Origin: Desmodesmus armatus
Lineage: Eukaryota > Chlorophyta > Chlorophyceae > Sphaeropleales > Scenedesmaceae
Assembly (NCBI GenBank): GCA_007449985.2
Contig: VIIQ02000056.1
Location: forward strand, 1-64,000
Direction of reading: 5' to 3'
DNA: 64,000 bases
Shown: positions 33,636 to 47,624 of the stretch, piece by piece
Position numbering within the stretch: position 1 is the first letter of the stretch
Layout: the number at the start of each line of letters is the position of its first letter
The notes under the pieces: model-generated
The model's input: the letters and a program-made list of their open reading frames with translations, nothing else
The model's database searches: none
What the model was told of the DNA's origin: nothing
Translations under genes and position numbers: made by a program

Positions 33636-34834
33636 CTACATTCTGCTCGCCGATGAGCGGTGATCCACCATCAAGCAGCGGTCTGACACCACTTTGATGC
33701 CAGCCTTTGCCAGTGCTTCCTCAAATTCCGGGTTCGTGATGCCAGATTGCAGCCAAACTGCTGCTGGGTTGGCTGCCAAGATGTCATCCAGGTGGGGTGG
33801 AAGGTCCGAAGGCTTCCTGAATACATCCAGTATGTCAATGTGACCTGCAAAGAAGGCCAGTACAGCACACCACACCACAGCACGTAGCCCGTGCAGTAGA
33901 TGCACAGCACCTGTGAGCTGCATGAATATCAGCTTGCATGCCAGGAACAGCAACTCTACTGCATAGAGTCATGTGCATAGGCCGATTATGCACCCTCAGC
34001 TGCTGAGCCTTGGCCATCAGTAGGCATGCACATGCTGGCTGGCCAATACCATCAACTATCGAGTGCAGCTACTGGGCTCACAAGCCAGGGCGAGGTCCAG
34101 ATCGTTGGACTCAGCCCACACAGCTCAGCTGCGCCCCAGGCCTGCCTACCTGGTACATCCTGCACTCTCCGATACACAGGCTGGCCCAGGATGTGTGTGG
34201 CGTCTGGGAAAAACACAGGGACTGGGACAACCTCCACACCCACTGACTGCAGGTACTGAGGCACGTAGAAGGCTGGCTGATTGGCCTGCAGGACATCCAC
34301 ATCAGCAACTGTGGGGCGCACGTGTGTATGCCAGACTGGCACACATGTCACGCAGTGCAGGGCAGTGCCCTTCCCAACACAGAAGTGGTATGCTGTCCAC
34401 TGGGCAAAGGGCACCCCCAAGCTTGGTGGCATGCATGCCACCATATGGTTGTGCTGCTCTGCATTATGTGCTGCTGCTTCTGCTGCTGCTGCAAACATTT
34501 TCCTGGTTTGTAGCAGTGATGCAAACCCGGTTGATTGTTCCTGGTTTGCAACAATGAATGTGCCCCGCATCGCCCTAGGGCAGGCCTGTTCAGCAACAGC
34601 ACACCCCGCTAGTACCTTTTCCTCTGTCTTGATGCCAAGGACTGCCACCCTCTTTGCTGATGAGGCCAGCTGCAGTCAGCAAAGTCATTGTACAGTCGAC
34701 ATGTCAGCCAGCTGTTGCAACACACAATTGCCCAACTAGTGGGCTGGGCTGCCATGTGGCATGCACTTGTTGCAACACACCTCAAGGATGGCCGAGTTGT
34801 CTCTGATCAGGTTGCGTTTCCACTCGTTACTCAT
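33636..34834 (-). CDS. CoA-binding domain protein, YccU-like
   Basis: Four exons: 34834-34781, 34669-34616, 34285-34150, 33844-33636; phases agree and yield 150 aa, close to the ~140 aa usual for this family. The order of motifs is typical: a basic N-terminal helix, the Rossmann strand RVAVLGI, a variable middle with VPVFFPDATHILGQPVYR, then VDIFR-like IDILDVFRKPSDLPPHLDDI, AVWLQSGI and VVSDRCLMVDH. The fold is that of succinyl-CoA ligase alpha subunit N-domains and binds CoA in structural studies; no enzymatic role is established. No transit peptide is obvious. The first two exons are only 54 bases each, both with phase-0 ends, so they rest on motif continuity rather than length. Confidence 0.85.
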
Positions 34835-35435
34835 GTTGCTACTAGACGCATATGCGATGTGTCTGCTTCTCTGTAGGGGAGCGAGTCGGATCTGCAGCAT
34901 CGATCTAGATCATTCACAGTCACTACACTAAACGCATCAGCGCCACACGCGCACTGCAGAACACAACGGCGAAGCAATGAATCCGGTGCACTCCAACAGG
35001 AACGTTCGTCAGAAAATCCCACAACCAAAGAGAACATAACAAGTGCCACAGAGCACACAGGGACATAGAAGCCGACACTTGGGTGAACAACAGCGTTAAC
35101 ATCCTAGTAGGCATGATGCACCAGGATGCTGACCTGGATTGTGGCTTGGGGACTCAAATTCTGGCCCACACCTGGCCCACGATCTACTGCCTGCCACAAA
35201 AGCACATCCTGCCAGATGACTATCTGCACACTAGGGATACAAGCCGGGATACGTTGTTTGGGACATAAAATGCTCAAAGCCAATATGCATGCATATGTGG
35301 CATGCCATGATAGGAATGAATGTACATTGAAGAGCGCCAGCTGCAAGGTCCTAGTGTTTAGCTTGCCAACGCACAGGCTACTGGCAACTGAGGGCTAAAC
35401 ACTTGAGGTTCCTTGACCCAAACATCATTTCCCGC
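34835..35435. other. Spacer between CoA-binding gene and rhomboid gene
   Basis: Promoter side of the CoA-binding gene and 3' flank of the rhomboid gene. I see nothing coding and no poly(A) TGTAA on the minus strand. Confidence 0.4.
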
Positions 35436-38217
35436 CTACTGCACCAGAGGGCCGCACTCCAGGCTGGGCATTCGGAAAACATAGACATACACTGGCAGGC
35501 CCACAAACAGGAACAGCATCACCACGGCCGAGATCACCCACACCAGGTAGTACAGCCAGGCATTGCGCCTCCAGCAGGACTGCCCCTCCTCAACCACTGG
35601 CATGGTTGTGGGGACAGCGTGTGTGCCACCAAAGGACAGGCGGGTGTGGATGGTGGTGCTGACACGGGCTGCCAGCTTGCGGGCCGCCTTCCAGCGGCGG
35701 TCTGCCAGGTTGGGCAGGAACATGAAGGACACAAACAGCCCTGCTGCCAGCCCTCCAAGGTGAGACATGTGCGACACGCGCCTGCAGACACACAATGATG
35801 CCACGGCAACAGTAGTGTGAGCACACTGAAACATAAAAGCAGCAGCTTGCCGGTGGGAGCCCAAAGGCCACAGCAAAGATGGTTTTTGGAGCTTCATGCA
35901 GTGACAAGCACAGCACCAACCCTGGCAGCGGTGTGCATTGGCAGCTGGCGAACATGCTGTGCATGGCTGCAGTAACTCACTGCAGAGGGTTGCGGGCAGC
36001 GGCGTAGAACTCGATGCCCAAGGTGAGGCCCAGCGACAGCAGCATCAGCGCCAGCCGCAGCAGTGGCTTGTACATGCTTTCAAAGTTCAGGATGATGTCG
36101 GTCAGGTACAGGCCTGCAGCGCAGCAAGCAGCATGCAAGAGCCATGAGGATCAAAGGCCACCATGATGATTCGAGTGCAAGGCAATAGCTGAAGCTGCTG
36201 TGATCCACCACATCCGCCATGGCAAGCATGCATCACTCGCTGTGTATTGCTGTGATGAAAAACAGGGGCTTCTACTTGGCAGTTGCCTCCAGACACTGCC
36301 GGCACGATGAACCGCTTACCAATGAACCCGAAGACGGCCCCACTCGCTCCCACATAGACAAAGCAGGGGTCCTCAAAGGCCATGCTCATGAAGGTGCCAC
36401 CAAAGCCTGCAGCAAACACAGAGTGCAGACAATGTTGGTGCTTGCGCAGGCTTGCGCACAAACCACCAAGGCCCATGTATGACCCAACTGCAAACATCAC
36501 ATGTTGAGGCAAAGCCAATCTTCCTGCATGTACTAACGACTGTGCATGGCAAGTGTGATATAACGCTCTACACTCTCTGTGTTTTAAATGTCTGCCCCCA
36601 TGGAGCTTGCAGTATGTCAGCAGCTCACCTGAGGCCAGGAAAATGGCAAAGATCCTGAAAAGGCCATAGCTGCAGTCGCGCAACAGGCACAGAGTCATGA
36701 TGTGAGTAAGCACTGGGTGTGAGACTTGCACTAGAACTGCAACTGCAGGCGATCGGTGTTTGCTGTGGTGGAGCCACTACATGCAGACACGTCTGCGTGT
36801 GCCTGGATGCCGTGATATGACAGCGTTCATCCCGTGGAAAGGCAGCCAAGCCAGCGGCCAACAAGGTGCACAGAAACATGGAAGGACCAGGGCAGAGACA
36901 TGTGCAGCCAAGACTGCGCCCACTGCCTCACCTGTGCTCCAGTGGCACTGCCAGCACCACGAACACCAGCATGTTGCTGAACAGGTGGGAGAAGCTGCCG
37001 TGCAGGCACAGGGAGGAAAACAGACGCCACCACTCCCCATCACGAATGGATGGCTGGTACCTAGAAGTGCAAACACATGGGCGGCAGCCAGCACACGCCA
37101 ATCAGCACCGCTGCAGCTTCATGTAATCACCACATCACCTTGAACTGCAGCACAATGCACGAGTGCATGTACACTGATCCCCCCCCCATCCCGCTGCCCG
37201 GCACCTTGCCGCCTGCTGGGAGGCAGCTTCAAACAGCGGTGCTGAGGGGCTTGCATGCAAGTGTGTACAACGTAAGCGCGTTCGCACCTGGCTCCCCAGT
37301 TCATGAGGTACCCCACATCAAAGGTGTTGTAGGGTGTCGTCTGCCAGAACTTGAGCCACTCCTCCAGCGACTTGGGCCCCCACTGCACCTGCACAGGCAT
37401 CTGCGCCTGCTTGTGGTAATCGCTGTACGTGGGGCTCTGCTGGTACACGGCAAAGTTGCCGGCCATGAAGGCAAAGATGAAGCAAGCAGCCAGTGTGAAG
37501 ATGCTGGTCCAGATGGCCCAGTAGCGCTGGCGCTTGTCAGGCACCAGCCAGTGCTGCAGGACGGACTCCCGCTCGCCTACTGCTGCTGCTGCCTGCGTGC
37601 TGCTGCTCAACTGTGTGCTGCTGCGGCCCCTGCTGTTGCTGCTGGCCCTGTGTGCTGAGGCGTCTGCGCCCTCCTGCAACTGCACGCCTGTGATGCTGGT
37701 GGGTTGCTTCAATGCCAACTCCCTCTGCAGGGGTTGATTGCAGGGCAGAGCAGAGGCATCAGGAAGCACAACTAGCAGTTAGATGGCTTGCTGTAGCCCA
37801 GAATTTCCACGCAGACAGCTGCCAAGGTGTGAGAACACGTGCCGCTGCTGTTGTCAGTGGTGGGAGCTGCTGGCGAGTTCTAGATCCCAGAGACCTGGAA
37901 GGTGGCAATGCTATCGTTACTTATCACAGAACAACAAGCCGTAAGAGCTGCAGACTCACCAGCACCTGGCTTCTTGACACAACTGGCACTGACTGCATGT
38001 GCCCAACCTGGTCGACATAGGTGTACCCATCAGCATACATTGAAGAGCCAGCTGAGGAGGGAACCGAGTGGTTGGGTTGCAGAGGTGGTGGATTGTATAT
38101 GGGTGGGTTGATGGCTGGATAGTAGATGCCTTGTGTGCTGCGTGGAGAGTCTGTGGATATCTCTGCTGCTCTGCCTGGGACTTGATAGGGGTGGCCAGGG
38201 GGCTGCCAGGACGACAT
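35436..38217 (-). CDS. Rhomboid intramembrane serine protease
   Basis: Seven exons: 38217-38008, 37724-37288, 37060-36932, 36669-36629, 36406-36320, 36113-35981, 35781-35436; all phases agree and give 460 aa. A Pro/Tyr-rich and Gln/Ser-rich cytosolic N-terminus (about 125 residues) leads to the first membrane helix (SIFTLAACFIFAFMAG). Then comes the rhomboid signature GEWWRLFSSLCLHGSFSHL with FSNM, the catalytic serine in GASGAVFG (about residue 294) and the catalytic histidine in SHLGGLAAG (about 353). These residues form the Ser-His dyad that cuts substrate helices within the membrane. The architecture, with a long N-terminus and an extra C-terminal helix (YLVWVISAVVMLFLFVGL), matches plant and animal secretase-type rhomboids rather than the mitochondrial type. 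Very short exons (41 and 87 bases) are supported by continuity of the fold. Confidence 0.92.
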
Positions 38218-38680
38218 GCTGGCGTATCTATATGACACTATTGACCTATTAGACGTTTGACGGACGTCTCACGAGGCAGGCAAGACTCTGATTGGGCCTG
38301 CTGCTTCCTTCAGCTGCTGAACATCATCACTGTCTGTGTTGATGCATCTAGGTGGTCAGTGCGCTGTGATGAACACAGCGATGGCACACTTGAAGACGTC
38401 CGATGTAAATTGGGGGGTTGAGGCGGCCCGAGAGTCGAAGTGGAGCGATGCAGTACAGTTCTGTGGGAACGCCGAACCCTGGGAGACAAAGCAGTGCAAA
38501 CTCAAGGTCAAAAGAGTCTAGCAACCCAGCACATTCACCAGCTGCATTACGCGGGCATGTGGTTATCTTGGCGCGGGCGAGCCACAACTGCGCCGACAGG
38601 ACAGGGCAGCTTCCTTAGCAGCCACTTGGCCAGCTCCATCACAACAGCTGCTCACGTGCACCAACACTAGGTGCAGATCC
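38218..38680. other. Spacer between rhomboid start and UFD2 end
   Basis: Upstream of the rhomboid gene and downstream of the UFD2-type gene. No gene seen. A TGTAA lies at about 38404 on the plus strand, the wrong orientation for the UFD2 transcript. Confidence 0.4.
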
Positions 38681-41600
38681 TCAGCTCTGCATCTGGTTCT
38701 CCCGCTGCTCGCGTTTCCAGGCTGTTATCCGCGCCTTGAGCTCTGTAGCAGGCTGCAGCATGTCTGCTGTCAGGGGCTTCCTGTTGATGGGGTCCCTCTC
38801 ATCCGACAGCAGATGCCTCAGGATGGTGGCCCTGTCCATGATGGTGCCGCTGGTGGGCAGGATGACAGGGTCCAGCATGGGGGTGCACATGAGCGGGTCC
38901 AGGAACTCGTCAGGGTAGTCACCTGTCACCTCCTCCTCCTGCTGCACCTCAACAGCTGCCTGGGCTGCCTGGCCAGCCAGTGACTCCAACGTCTGGATCT
39001 GCAGGAGTTGCAGCCGCGCAAGCCCACAGGCATGCTTAGCATTTGACACCGGCTACAGTGGTACAGACGGTTGACAGGGTGGCAAAGCACACAACTGCAC
39101 CAGGCATGCACATGCAGATGCCAGCAGAAGGGGATATGTTGCAACACCTGGCTGGTCACTGTCTTTGAATTCTCACGGTCCTGTCTCTTTGGCAGATCAA
39201 CACATTCCTGTCATGCCAAAAAGAATGCCTGCGCCCACATAACAATTGACTTGCGGTGCAGCCAATCACACCCACGCACCTCCGTCTCTCCCAGCAGCTG
39301 GAACTGGCGCAGGATGTTTGAGACCTCCGCAAACATCTCCGGCCGGTAGCTGCGCTCGTCTGCTGCTATGGCTGCCGCAAACACGCCCCGCCTGTCTGTG
39401 CGGTGTAGGTTGAGGTACACGCGGCAGATCTGGCTCAGCAGGTGCTTGGGGTCCCAGCTGTACTTGGCAGGGTCCCGCACCTGCAGCACAGCACAGCACA
39501 CGACGTCCCTGTCACTGTCAGTACAAACATGCCGCAGCGTTTCATGCCTGGTCATGCCACATGCCGTGGAATGTGCATCTATGCAATGCATGACAGTGTT
39601 GGTGCGTGGAGCTGACAGAACCATGAGTCTTTGGCTCCCTGGAACATGGCACAGCTGCAGCTGCCCAGCCATGTGAGCTGCTCAGCTTTCTGAGCCAAGC
39701 TTTGCTTGTGGACCGGCACTTCTCTTGTGCTCGTAACTTCACAGGGCTGCACATTCCTGCAAGCCAGCCCCACCTTGAGTCCCTTGCGCTCCGGCCCTGT
39801 CAGGTACTTGAGGAAGTAGTTGAGCATTGCTGCAATGCGCCCCACCATCTCCGGCAGCAGGAAGGAGTCAATCACCTGCACAACCACCAACACACAGCTG
39901 CCTCAACACTGGAGCAAGCTGCTGCAGCACAAGCACAAGTTGTGCTGCAGTATCCTTGCAGCATCGAGTGTCACTTGACTGCACTGGAGGCATGCATCAA
40001 CTGACGTGGCCTGCAGAAACCCTGCCTGCTCTGAAAAGTGAACCGCACCACAAGCACATCAAAGCCCCCACCCCCTCTGAACAACCCGGCTGATGCATAT
40101 GCGCACAGTGTGCCCTCACCTCAGACGTCGTCACCGCTAGTGTTTCGATGGTGCCCCTGGCCAGGTACAGCAGCGAGCGCAGGCGGTCCGTGGTGTCCTG
40201 CACGTTCTGGGTCAGCGCGTCCTGTTCCTGGGGCGCCAGGTTGTGCTGCTGCTCCAGCCTGGCATCCAACTCACGCATCTCCTGCAGGAGTGACACCACA
40301 GCATAGCAAATCAACATGGCCTGCCCGCTTTGGACCCCACCACCAGGGTTTGCCATTGGCCCATTTATGTACACAGCTGCACGGCACACACAGCCATGCC
40401 AGAACAAATCACATACCTGCTCCCCCGGGGCCCCGTCTTCACTTGCCCACCACCTCCCTCCAGTCTTTAGCATGGGCAAGTAGAGGCAGATTGCCCCCAC
40501 CAGCACATAGGCGCTGGTACAATGCGCGCATCTGTCACTGCTCACAAGCAGTGTCCGGACGGGTTACCACCACCTTACCTTGACATACTTGAGGCTCTCA
40601 TCCAGCAGGTAGATGCTGTCATTGATGAGCATGTTGGCAAAGCGCAGGTACGGCCCACGCCCACCCTGCTGAGCTGCGTACGCCTTCCACGCCTCCCTGC
40701 AAACACATAGCACACACACCACATGGAAAAGCAGTCCCAGTTTGCATCACCCTCCAGCATGGTGCATCACTGGCACTAAAGCATGGCCTGAGACTGTGCC
40801 ACCATCTCTATCGATGGCACAAGGCAGGCTGAAAGGGTTGCACACCGCAGTATGGATGTCCAAAGCCAGCAGGCAGCAAGCAGCCAGTGTCCTGTCAGCC
40901 TCCCGTGCAGCCTACCGTGCAGCTAGAGTGACCATGCCGTGCCTCAACTACCACATGCACACGCACCCCCCCCCCCCCTTGAAAAGATGCAGCCTTCCCC
41001 TCACTTGTGTGGCTGCAGTGTCCAGCAGTGCAGCAGGATGTCTCCAATGTTCTGCCTCATGCTGAACTTCTCATAGAACTGGTTGTGGCGGTCAGTCACC
41101 TCAACATCTGCATGACACAAAGAAGGGAGAGCACAAACACGGACTAAACAGGTGTCACACACCTGCAACCGAAGTGGCTGGTCGTTGATGTGACGATACC
41201 ATACTGTTCAATCTGGACATATGAGCATTATGTAGTGCTGTACAGTGCACAACCACAACACTCATATGCACACAGCAAGCAAAGCAGTATGGATGGGTAG
41301 CAGCGCTAAGTGCCAGACTGTCACTGCTGCACACCGGCATGACACTTTGCGCCCAGTCCGCACCTGAGTACAGGCTGAGCAGTGAGGGCACCAAATGCTG
41401 CACCACCAGCGGGTGCGCCTCAAACAGGTATGACACAGACGCACTCAGGTTGGACATGCGCCTGCAGGGCAACAGCAGACGGCGACATAGCGGCAACAAC
41501 AAAGCGCGGGGTCAACACACCCATCACGAGCTGAAAGCTGGTTGCCCAGGCCTTATGATGTCACAGCACCAACACACAACAAGACAAGTGCGCAGGTAGC

Positions 41601-44600
41601 GCAAGCAGACTGCAGTTGTCTGCCCACTGCAAATGCTGCATGAGCACACAAGCCATGGCAGTCCCACAAGCAGACACAAATAAATCATCCCCCGGCCCGC
41701 AAGCGCCAAGCCCACAGCACCCCCGCACAGCAAAAACCCAATATGCCTCCACATGCACAAGGAACGCGCGACACCAATGCCCTCTGTCCCTACAACCCCC
41801 TTCCCCGCGGGCCCGTCAGCCCGCCACTCACTGCCTCCTGAAGCTGTTGCTGCGGTCGTCACGTGGCAGCCAGGCGTGCAGGATGTCTGTCAGCTTGCTG
41901 CGCAGCCAGGGGTTCTTGAGGTATGTGGGGCTGCCTATGAACACCACCATGAACAGCATCAGCCCATCCAGCCCCTGGCTGTTGGCTTGCAGCAGGTCTG
42001 GGTGCATGTGGGTGATGGTGATGAAAAACTCTGCCATGTCCTCAATGAAGTACTCCGGCAGCATGGCAAAGGAAGGCGGCACCTGTTGCAGTACAGCACA
42101 GTGCGGTTCAGTGACATGATGGAAGGCAGGTGAGGCCTGTGGCAGTACAGCACAGTGCAATTCAAGTGACACTGCAAGAGCAAAAGTGGCAATGCAGCTT
42201 GTCATGCTGCGCATTGTGAAGTTGGTGAATTTGTTTGACGTTGACAGCACGTCAGCAGCGGGCATGGTCAGCACAAACACTGCAGGCGGCTCACCGTATC
42301 TGGCAGCGGAAGGTCTGGCTGCCTGACCATGGCTGCACCGCCAGGCACCACCAGCGACAGCAGCCAGGCAGCAACAAGCCTGTAGCAATAAACAACACAG
42401 CACAGCACACCAGCAAGAGTTCTGAGTGCAGCTGCCCCTGCTTGCCTTTGTTACTGCAGTCCTTGCTTTGCCATGTGCAGAAGTGACAACAGCACCTGCG
42501 CATGAGGGACTAGATGTGTGCATGTCCAGGCGATTCCCGGCCTTACTATTCGACAAGACAGCCCCCAATTTCCCCCCTTGCACAGGCTGGCAGCCCATAC
42601 AGCCCGCCGCACCTCAAACCTGCGCACTCCCAAACCGCTGTGCACTCATCTTACGGTGGCCCAGTAGAGGACCGATACGCACGCCCAAACCCAGGCCCCG
42701 AGGCTGACTGTTACGGTTTGTCACTCACACCAATCCTCCTAAGCTGTACTGTAAAGTCTTCCCAGCACTCACTTGTAGAAGGACAGCACGTCAGCCACCA
42801 GCTCTGGGTCACTGAGCACCACGTCTGCTGCCATCACGCGCCCCTCAAACTTGTCCCGCTCCTTCTCCGAATCCTCCAGTGCCTTGCGCAGCCGCGCAGC
42901 CTGAGGGTGGTGAGGGTGACTGCAGGCAGCCACCGACGCAAGCAGCAAACACAGAGATGACGTCATCAGACGCCCACTTGTCCATTGCAACTCAGTGTGC
43001 TCAGCCATGGTGCCATCATGTCAGAAACATCAGCCGACAGACTCTAGCCGGCGGCTGCTCCTTCAAGCGAGCGCTTCCCAGACCATACTCAAAAGGTCCA
43101 ACTGACAGGCGCGGTGCGCGGTGTACTCACGCTTCCAGCATGCCCTTGTATGCGTCCACCTGCTTCTTCAGGTGCTGCAGGATCCTGCTGTCATGGGGCA
43201 GGTTGCCCAGCACCTTGATGATGCCCAGGTGCAGCGCCTGCAGCACGACAGGCAGGAACAATGTGGCTAGTCGCCGATAAGTCTTGTGGTTTCAGACGGG
43301 CTGCAGGGGGAAGTGCTGATGCAGGGCACCTATGGCGACAAAGGCGCATCGCAGGAGCAGTGGCAATGCCTGGAGGACCTGCAGTAGGCTGCGCTACTAA
43401 GATTGGCGTACTGGGTGCATTTGAGTGGTGAGCAGGATCCTTGTGGTGCCAGTGAGGGTATTTGTCAGGCAGATGACACACCAGTGCCCACCCCCCCACC
43501 TCTTGTCCTTATCCTGAACCCGTACGGCACACCAGGGTTCCCCTGTCAGCGCACCTGCAGAGTCATGAAGAAGACCTCACAAATGAAGTGGTAGGGCTCC
43601 GCCTGGCTGCCAGCTGCTGCCTGCTGCCTCTCCACCCACTCACGCTCCTGCTGCTGGGACACAGCCAGCTTGGTGTCCTGCAAGAAAGAAGGCAAGCCCA
43701 GGGCAGGCAAGCAGGCAGCCAGGCAAGGAGGTGGCATTATTTGCTCAGCGCACATGCACGGCCCCTCTCACAGCCAGAGATGGGCCACTGCCGGTGCTGC
43801 GCGCCAGCCGCACGCAGTGTAATGCTGCCGCCACAATGGGGGCATATGTTAACAACCTTTGCCATGCAGTGTTTTAACCCGCGGTGGCTTCCTACAAAGT
43901 GGTGCCAGGCACGTTGCAGACCATGTAATGATAATTATAGTACGACAATGCCACAGTGCAGGCATGCTGCAAGAGCGCTATCCAAGTGCTGATGTAGACA
44001 GCTGGGGTAAGCACTTGCCAGACAACTTGAACAGGATCCACGGCAACCTAAGCTGATGCACCATGACAAGGACCCTGTCCTCTACAGCGTGTGTGTGTTG
44101 CTGGCAGCCCGGCGCACCTCCTTGAAGTCCAGCCTGTCCCCCAGCACCACGTACTTCCAGTCCACCTTGCTCCAGAACACCTGGCTGCCCGCCAGGAAGG
44201 GCCCACACAGCTTCAGCAGCACGGCATCAAGGTTCACAAAGAACCCATGGCTGGCGGCCACCTGGCAGAGGGGGCAACAGGCAAAGGGGCCAGGTAAGGG
44301 ATCGGCACAGACGAGTAAACCAAGTGAGTCGACATACCGGTAACCACAGCAGAGATCTTGAGCCACAGAGCCAGATCAATCACACAACCACGTTAACTGC
44401 GCGGCCAACTGGCAGCCATCAAGCAAGCTTGCTTGCACCGACATCACAACAATGACACAGACACAGGACAATCCCTGCACCAAATTCGACCTGCTTCCAG
44501 CTGCTGAAGAGTAGCACAGCAGCAACAAGGACAACAGGGCAGTCTGCCGCATCTGAACCTCTGCAGTTACAAGAGCAGCAGCAGGGCAGCTCACCGAGAT

Positions 44601-47232
44601 GTCCTCCTGCATCTTTGCCCTCTCCTTGTTGCCGTTGATTGCGTTGGCCAGCCAGGACACCATGTCCTCACGAGTGGCCTTGCCCAGCAGCGACTTCACG
44701 GCTGCATGCAGCTCCCCAGTAATGTGCTTGGCAGCCATGTGCAGCGTGGTCCTGCTGCGCACCACGTCAGCCTGACAGGAGCACGGGCAGGGGAGGGTGG
44801 AGAGTTCAGGGCAGAGGGAGATAGTTTCAGGAATATCGTACAACCACCAAAGGGGTGTGGGCACAGCTTTATGCAGTGTGCTCCTGCTGTGCATCACGCC
44901 TGCTTCAAAAGACGGAGGAACTGAGAAGCAAGCAACAGGGCATGAGGGTGATACACAGATGCATGTCGGTGCAATGCCGCACATGCAGTAGTGCAGAGCA
45001 GTGTACAATTGGCGCTGTAGATGTACCAAATATCATCAGGGCAAGGCATGCCGTGCACAGCTTGCAGGGTCTGCTGAGCGCCACCAGGACCAGGACCGCC
45101 TGTTGCGAAGGGCTGCACCTGCCATGCCGTAATGAAGGGCCGCACCAGGGGTGGGCTGCCTGTCTGAGAGCACACTTCCCTACCCCAGCCACCTCCCAAC
45201 AAAGCATCCCCCACAACCCATCATCTGGTCGCAACTGAGTGGAGGCCGACCAGCCCTGCTGGTGGTGCTAGGTAACCCAGGAGCCCACTTCACACTGTGT
45301 GCAGTCAGCTCGTTGCACACATCTGGGTGCGCTTGGTGCAGTCAACGATGAGTCCACTGCCTGCTCACCACCCACCTGTGTACGCAGGCCTGCCGTTGAC
45401 CCTGCAAACACCGCCTGCACATCCGGCTCTGCCTTGATGAGCTCATCAGGGTAGCAGGACACACTGAAGAAGGGGCCCAGCCAGCTGGACCCTGGCAGCT
45501 GCAGGGCCCTGCCCGTGCCTGTCTTCAGGTTGGGTTTGAAGGTAGGCAGGCCCACCAAGGCGCTCGCTATTGGCTCTATGCTGACCAGCATCCTCACAGC
45601 TGCTAGGGGGGCTGCGTACTGACCGAGCGGCGAGGCAGACTGAGCACGCGTCGCTAGCTCACGCACTGCGCAGGGAACAGAGATGGGTGGACGAACACAT
45701 CACACATGTTGTGCAACATGCTGCTCCATGTTAAAGTGAGGGGGGCCGTCTCAGGCTGGCTGAGGGGCCTGAACCTGAGCTGCATGCTTTACTTGTTGGG
45801 TGCAGCTGCAGCAGAGAGCGCTCGCCTTTGTGAATGTGCACAAGGCAGGGCCGAAAACGGCGCCGACACAATCTGCATGCACCGCCAAAGCGATTGATGT
45901 ACCAGCTTTGACCCACCACAAGCATGCCCAGCAGCGGGAGTCAAGCATGTGCAGCCACATGCTGAACACAACGTAACCAGCAGCACCCACCGATTGGCGC
46001 CAGTATGGCCTGCAGTGTTTCCGTGTCCTGCGCCGCAGCAAGGTCTGCCAGAAAGGTGTGTGGCAGGGGGGTGATGCTGCCTAGCTCCGTGGGTGGGTTC
46101 CACTGTGCCATGGTCTGCTGGCTGATGACAGCATCCATAGAGTCCAGCAGCTGCAGCGCACCCCGTGCACTGGCTGCGTCCGGCTGCACAGGCCAGCAAT
46201 GGACACAGCAGGCAAGCAGAAACCTGTTACCACAAAAGTCACATGCGATCTGCACTTATGCAGGCAGGCAGCTCTGTTGCAGTCGCCCCTGTGACTTGCG
46301 TGCTTGCACCTTGCCTTCACCTTGTCATGTGCTTCAAGGGTGCACAGTCCAGGCTACACATGGAACATGCTGCACAGCTGCCCCAGCACCGGCCATCGAA
46401 TCCACCCCCCAACCACATCCTGCCGGCTTCCGGCTGGTACTGCGTGTGTTTTCTGATGCCTTTCTGCAAGCACAGCTAGAAGCGCAGTTGACGACTGCTG
46501 CTGCTGCCTGAGCCACTGCAGCACTGCTGCTCCGATACTGTGTTGTCAGTGTCCTTGCTCACCTCCGGCACTACTCCAGCACTGGTCAGCACAAGACCAG
46601 CATACGACACAAGCAGCTGCTTGCATGCGTCAACAGCAGCCCTGAGCTGCTGCCCTGCTGCATCTTGCCCTAAGCTGCGCTGCTCTGCTGCTGCCCTGTT
46701 GTAGCAGCCCAACAGATAGTGGAAGGGCTGCTGTGGGTACTGCTCTGGTGCTGACTCAATCAGCCGGCTGACGATGATTCGGTCCAGGTTGTCAGGGGTG
46801 ATCAGAAGCGGCTGCTGCTCTTCTGCAAGCTCCTGCACAGTGAACACAAGTGCATGCATGTGCAACTGCTTGCTCATCCCTCCTCACCTACATGCATGCA
46901 TGCACTGCAACCACCTGAATCCACATAACTCCGCCGCTGGAAAGGTTGCTGCTAAAGCGCATGACCATAGCCATCAGCTGCTGAACAATATCTGATGCCA
47001 CCAAACCTACATTGTGCGAGGCATTGGTGCAAGCATACCAAGCATGGAAGCTTCTACGTGTGTGTGAGAGGGTGATGCGGGTGTTGGGTGCTCCCAGGGA
47101 GCCCCTCTGACCACCCACCTGTGCCAAGCCCTCCAAGAACAGTACTGGAGGGTTCTGAGATGCACCTGCACCACTTTTGTCAAGTGTCACTGCCAGTATG
47201 CGCTGCAGCACTGCGTTGGTTGCGTCCGCCAT
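38681..47232 (-). CDS. UFD2: U-box ubiquitin-chain ligase (E4), UFD2/UBE4 family
   Basis: Eighteen exons with agreeing phases, exactly 1000 aa: 47232-47119, 46832-46563, 46183-45991, 45665-45376, 44771-44595, 44261-44118, 43677-43555, 43237-43131, 42919-42773, 42379-42295, 42082-41832, 41461-41364, 41107-41005, 40696-40579, 40281-40120, 39875-39774, 39480-39280, 38998-38681. The N-terminus is UFD2-like ([11 protein letters not shown], then [12 protein letters not shown]). The core carries family strings such as [47 protein letters not shown] and [16 protein letters not shown]. The last exon is the U-box: [20 protein letters not shown], then [10 protein letters not shown] and [11 protein letters not shown]2 extends ubiquitin chains on substrates handled with CDC48/p97. 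Length and domain order match plant PUB1-type and yeast proteins. It shares a 392-bp divergent promoter with the dehydratase gene. Confidence 0.94.
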
Positions 47233-47624
47233 ACTGTCAGTCCTGAGGTCCTCCACTGCCGGTCCAAACCCGCTCCACAGTAGTCTCAAGCTCTGAGCTT
47301 TTTCCCCCTTATACGTTGCACTCTGACCTCATCCTAAAGCGACACAGTACGTTGCTTGCGAGTGACTAGCTAGATCAGATTACTGTACTAAGGCAAGCCT
47401 GGTCCCCTGGCCTTGGAGAGATCGCTGCTGATGTTGAAAACACCGAGTGAGTATTCGGAAATGATTCAGCAGGCAGAAACATCAATTCAAACATAGAGGG
47501 TTAGTCATCAGCAACTGTGACAGTGTGTTGGTGGTGGAGAAGAAGTCCTTTTTGCTCCCATTTACATCACTTTAGACCATGCAGTACTTTTTGCCACACT
47601 CTCAGACAATCGTGCTGCTGTAGC
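47233..47624. promoter_or_regulatory. Shared promoter region, UFD2 (-) and t6A dehydratase (+)
   Basis: The two start codons face away from each other with 392 bases between them. Both 5' UTRs and promoters must fit here unless noncoding first exons lie further out. I see no clear TATA box for either gene. Confidence 0.55.

Noticed and set aside
46888..47008. Extra exon between UFD2 exons 1 and 2 (reading [17 protein letters not shown])
   Set aside because: Its acceptor does not match the phase-0 donor of exon 1, while the direct join of exons 1 and 2 gives a continuous UFD2-like N-terminus.
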